NCBI GenBank assembly: GCA_044237765.1
Contig: JBIIEQ010000003.1
Coordinates: 1-64,000, forward strand
Length of the DNA stretch: 64,000 bases
Source: UBA6136 sp044237765
GTDB lineage: Bacteria; Pseudomonadota; Gammaproteobacteria; Methylococcales; Methylococcaceae
Direction: 5' to 3'
Shown here: one piece after another, positions 62,637 through 64,000 of the stretch
Layout: the number at the start of each line of letters is the position of its first letter
Position numbering within the stretch: position 1 is the first letter of the stretch
The notes under the pieces: model-generated
Databases searched by the model: none
Told to the model about the DNA's origin: nothing
The model's input: only the letters and a program-made list of their open reading frames with translations
Translations under genes and position numbers: made by a program

Positions 62637-63875
62637 ATGGGTTTGACCCGATTGGGTAGCCCGTCTCCTTCCTTCATGCGTGGCCCACTTTTCCTTAGGC
62701 GTCGGCTGGACGATATCGACTTTCAGGGACTATATCGCCATCGACGAACGGTCGAGTCACCCCAAGCCGCGGAAATCCTGGTTGAGGGCCGCTGGCTAGT
62801 CAATTTCTGCAGTAATGATTATCTGGGGTTGGCCAACCATCCCTTGGTAATTGCGGCGCTTCAGCGCGGGGCATCCGAATATGGTGTGGGGGCCGGTGCA
62901 GCGCATTTGGTCTGTGGGCATGGCGGTCCGCATCAGGCTCTGGAAGAAGAGCTGGCGACCTTCATGAACCGTGATCGGGCGCTACTGTTTTCTACCGGCT
63001 ACATGGCCAACATGGGTGTCATTTCCGCATTGTTGGCGCGGGGTGATGCGGTCTTTGAAGACCGCTTGAACCACGCTTCCCTGCTCGACGGAGCGCGCCT
63101 TTCCGGCGCCCGTTTGCAGCGGTATGGACATGGCGATTCCTCCAGGCTACAGGCGCTGTTGTCCGGGACGTTGGCGGATCAAATTCTGATTGCGACCGAT
63201 GGCGTCTTCAGTATGGATGGCTATCTCGCGCCGGTGGACGAACTGTCCGTGCTGGCAAAGCAGCATGATGCCTGGCTGATGATTGACGATGCCCATGGTG
63301 TGGGTGTCTTGGGTGAAAATGGCCGTGGCCTTCTCGAGGTGACTGGGCATTCTCAGGATGAAGTCCCGATAGTGGTCGGTACGCTGGGCAAGGCATTTGG
63401 CACGTTCGGAGCGTTTGTAGCGGGTTCGGATGACCTGATCGAATACCTCATCCAGCGTGCTCGCACCTATATATATACAACGGCGCTGCCACCGGCCATT
63501 GCCGAAGCAACCCGGGCCTCACTGATTTTGGTGAAGGAAGATTCCTGGCGGCGTGATCGGCTGGCAGAGAGGATTCAGCAATTCAAGCGGGGTGCCCAGG
63601 ATTTGGGTTTGAAACTAGTGGAATCAATCACACCCATCCAGCCTCTTGTGGTCGGTGACAACCAGGCGGCACTGGATGCCAGCGATCAGCTGTGTGCCTC
63701 CGGATTTTGGGTCAGCGCCATCCGGCCTCCTACGGTTCCCGACGGAACCGCCCGTTTGCGAATCACTCTCACCTCGATCCATACCGAGGACCAGGTGGAT
63801 CGCCTGCTGGAAGCCCTTTCCCGATTGCCGCTGATCGGTGCGGATCGGCTGAATGCTCAGGGGAATGTCGCATGA
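62637..63875 (+). CDS. bioF: 8-amino-7-oxononanoate synthase
   Basis: 412 residues, PLP-dependent, joining pimeloyl-ACP and alanine. Signatures: NFCSNDYLGLANHP, GAGAAHLVCGH, DDAHGVGVLGENG and PLP Lys252 in VVGTLGKAFGTFG. ATG at 62637 follows the bioB stop directly; MRGPLFLRRRL at 62676 is a possible alternative start of more usual length. Stop overlaps bioH. Confidence 0.94.
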   Translation: MGLTRLGSPSPSFMRGPLFLRRRLDDIDFQGLYRHRRTVESPQAAEILVEGRWLVNFCSNDYLGLANHPLVIAALQRGASEYGVGAGAAHLVCGHGGPHQALEEELATFMNRDRALLFSTGYMANMGVISALLARGDAVFEDRLNHASLLDGARLSGARLQRYGHGDSSRLQALLSGTLADQILIATDGVFSMDGYLAPVDELSVLAKQHDAWLMIDDAHGVGVLGENGRGLLEVTGHSQDEVPIVVGTLGKAFGTFGAFVAGSDDLIEYLIQRARTYIYTTALPPAIAEATRASLILVKEDSWRRDRLAERIQQFKRGAQDLGLKLVESITPIQPLVVGDNQAALDASDQLCASGFWVSAIRPPTVPDGTARLRITLTSIHTEDQVDRLLEALSRLPLIGADRLNAQGNVA

Positions 63876-64000
63876 GTCTTCCCCACACCCGTGGAATCCA
63901 CGTTGAGTTCCTGGGGAGCGGTCCTGATCTTGTGATGCTGCATGGTTGGGCCATGCATGGCGGGCTGTTGCGGGGGCTTGCCGAGCAGTTATCCGCTGAC
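63872..64000 (+). CDS. bioH: BioH-like pimeloyl-ACP methyl ester esterase, 3' end outside window
   Basis: First 43 codons only: MSLPHTRGIHVEFLGSGPDLVMLHGWAMHGGLLRGL. LHGWAMHGG is the oxyanion-hole motif of BioH-type alpha/beta hydrolases. ATG overlaps the bioF stop (ATGA). Third gene of the bioBFH operon. Confidence 0.85.
   Translation, partial: MSLPHTRGIHVEFLGSGPDLVMLHGWAMHGGLLRGLAEQLSAD

Overview
The window reads as a piece of a GC-rich gammaproteobacterial chromosome. Support comes from zipA between smc and ligA, the dusB-fis pair, prlC, speD, and a type II secretion operon in the E-F-G-H-I-J-K-L-M-N-D order known from Xanthomonas xps. No rRNA or tRNA gene and no CRISPR array was seen, so a genus cannot be named; a free-living environmental gammaproteobacterium is an inference.

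Layout. (1) 1-7750: an AT-rich surface-polysaccharide cluster on the + strand: a glycosyltransferase cut by the window edge, two paralogous acyltransferase-3 proteins, a second glycosyltransferase, a secreted protein with a degenerate deacetylase-like domain, an unknown exported protein, and a truncated sulfotransferase at the right edge where base composition changes. (2) 7779-13630: CNNM/CorC-type membrane protein, a STAS plus HATPase pair, prlC, an OsmC protein, speD. (3) 13690-18872, - strand: GT9 glycosyltransferase, dusB, fis, purH, glcF, tightly packed with ATGA overlaps; clpB is divergent, with a heat-shock-like promoter. (4) 21799-26364: a decayed chromosomal integron. It has an integron-integrase pseudogene, an attI-like junction, several gene cassettes (HEPN protein, DUF3800 protein, small membrane or exported proteins) separated by recognisable attC sites, and a second integrase remnant lying inside an interrupted attC. 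(5) 26705-36719: VpsR-like regulator with degenerate AAA+ motifs, MEKHLA protein, spermidine-synthase-like protein, YaiI, and smc-zipA-ligA-lipoprotein. (6) 36873-44716: queF, a frameshifted phnA/yjdM, thrC-hom-alaC (aspartate-derived amino acids), thiD with a Nif3-like gene, GNAT, and a Met/His-rich exported protein. (7) 44796-56046: a complete-looking type II secretion operon whose secretin carries a lipobox. (8) 56228-64000: lpxD, xth, K+ channel, L,D-transpeptidase, comF, and the start of the biotin operon bioB-bioF-bioH behind a BirA-type operator.

Functional links. The polysaccharide cluster, GT9 enzyme, lpxD and L,D-transpeptidase all concern the cell envelope, and the VpsR-like regulator belongs to a family that controls exopolysaccharide genes. 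The integron is the most unusual element: its own integrase is dead, but several attC sites keep the expected core sites and symmetry, so cassettes could still be moved by an integrase supplied in trans. Its two largest cassettes encode proteins of families (HEPN, DUF3800) that recur in anti-phage or RNA-targeting systems; that role here is inference. All calls rest on reading the sequence and on family knowledge; no database search was run.
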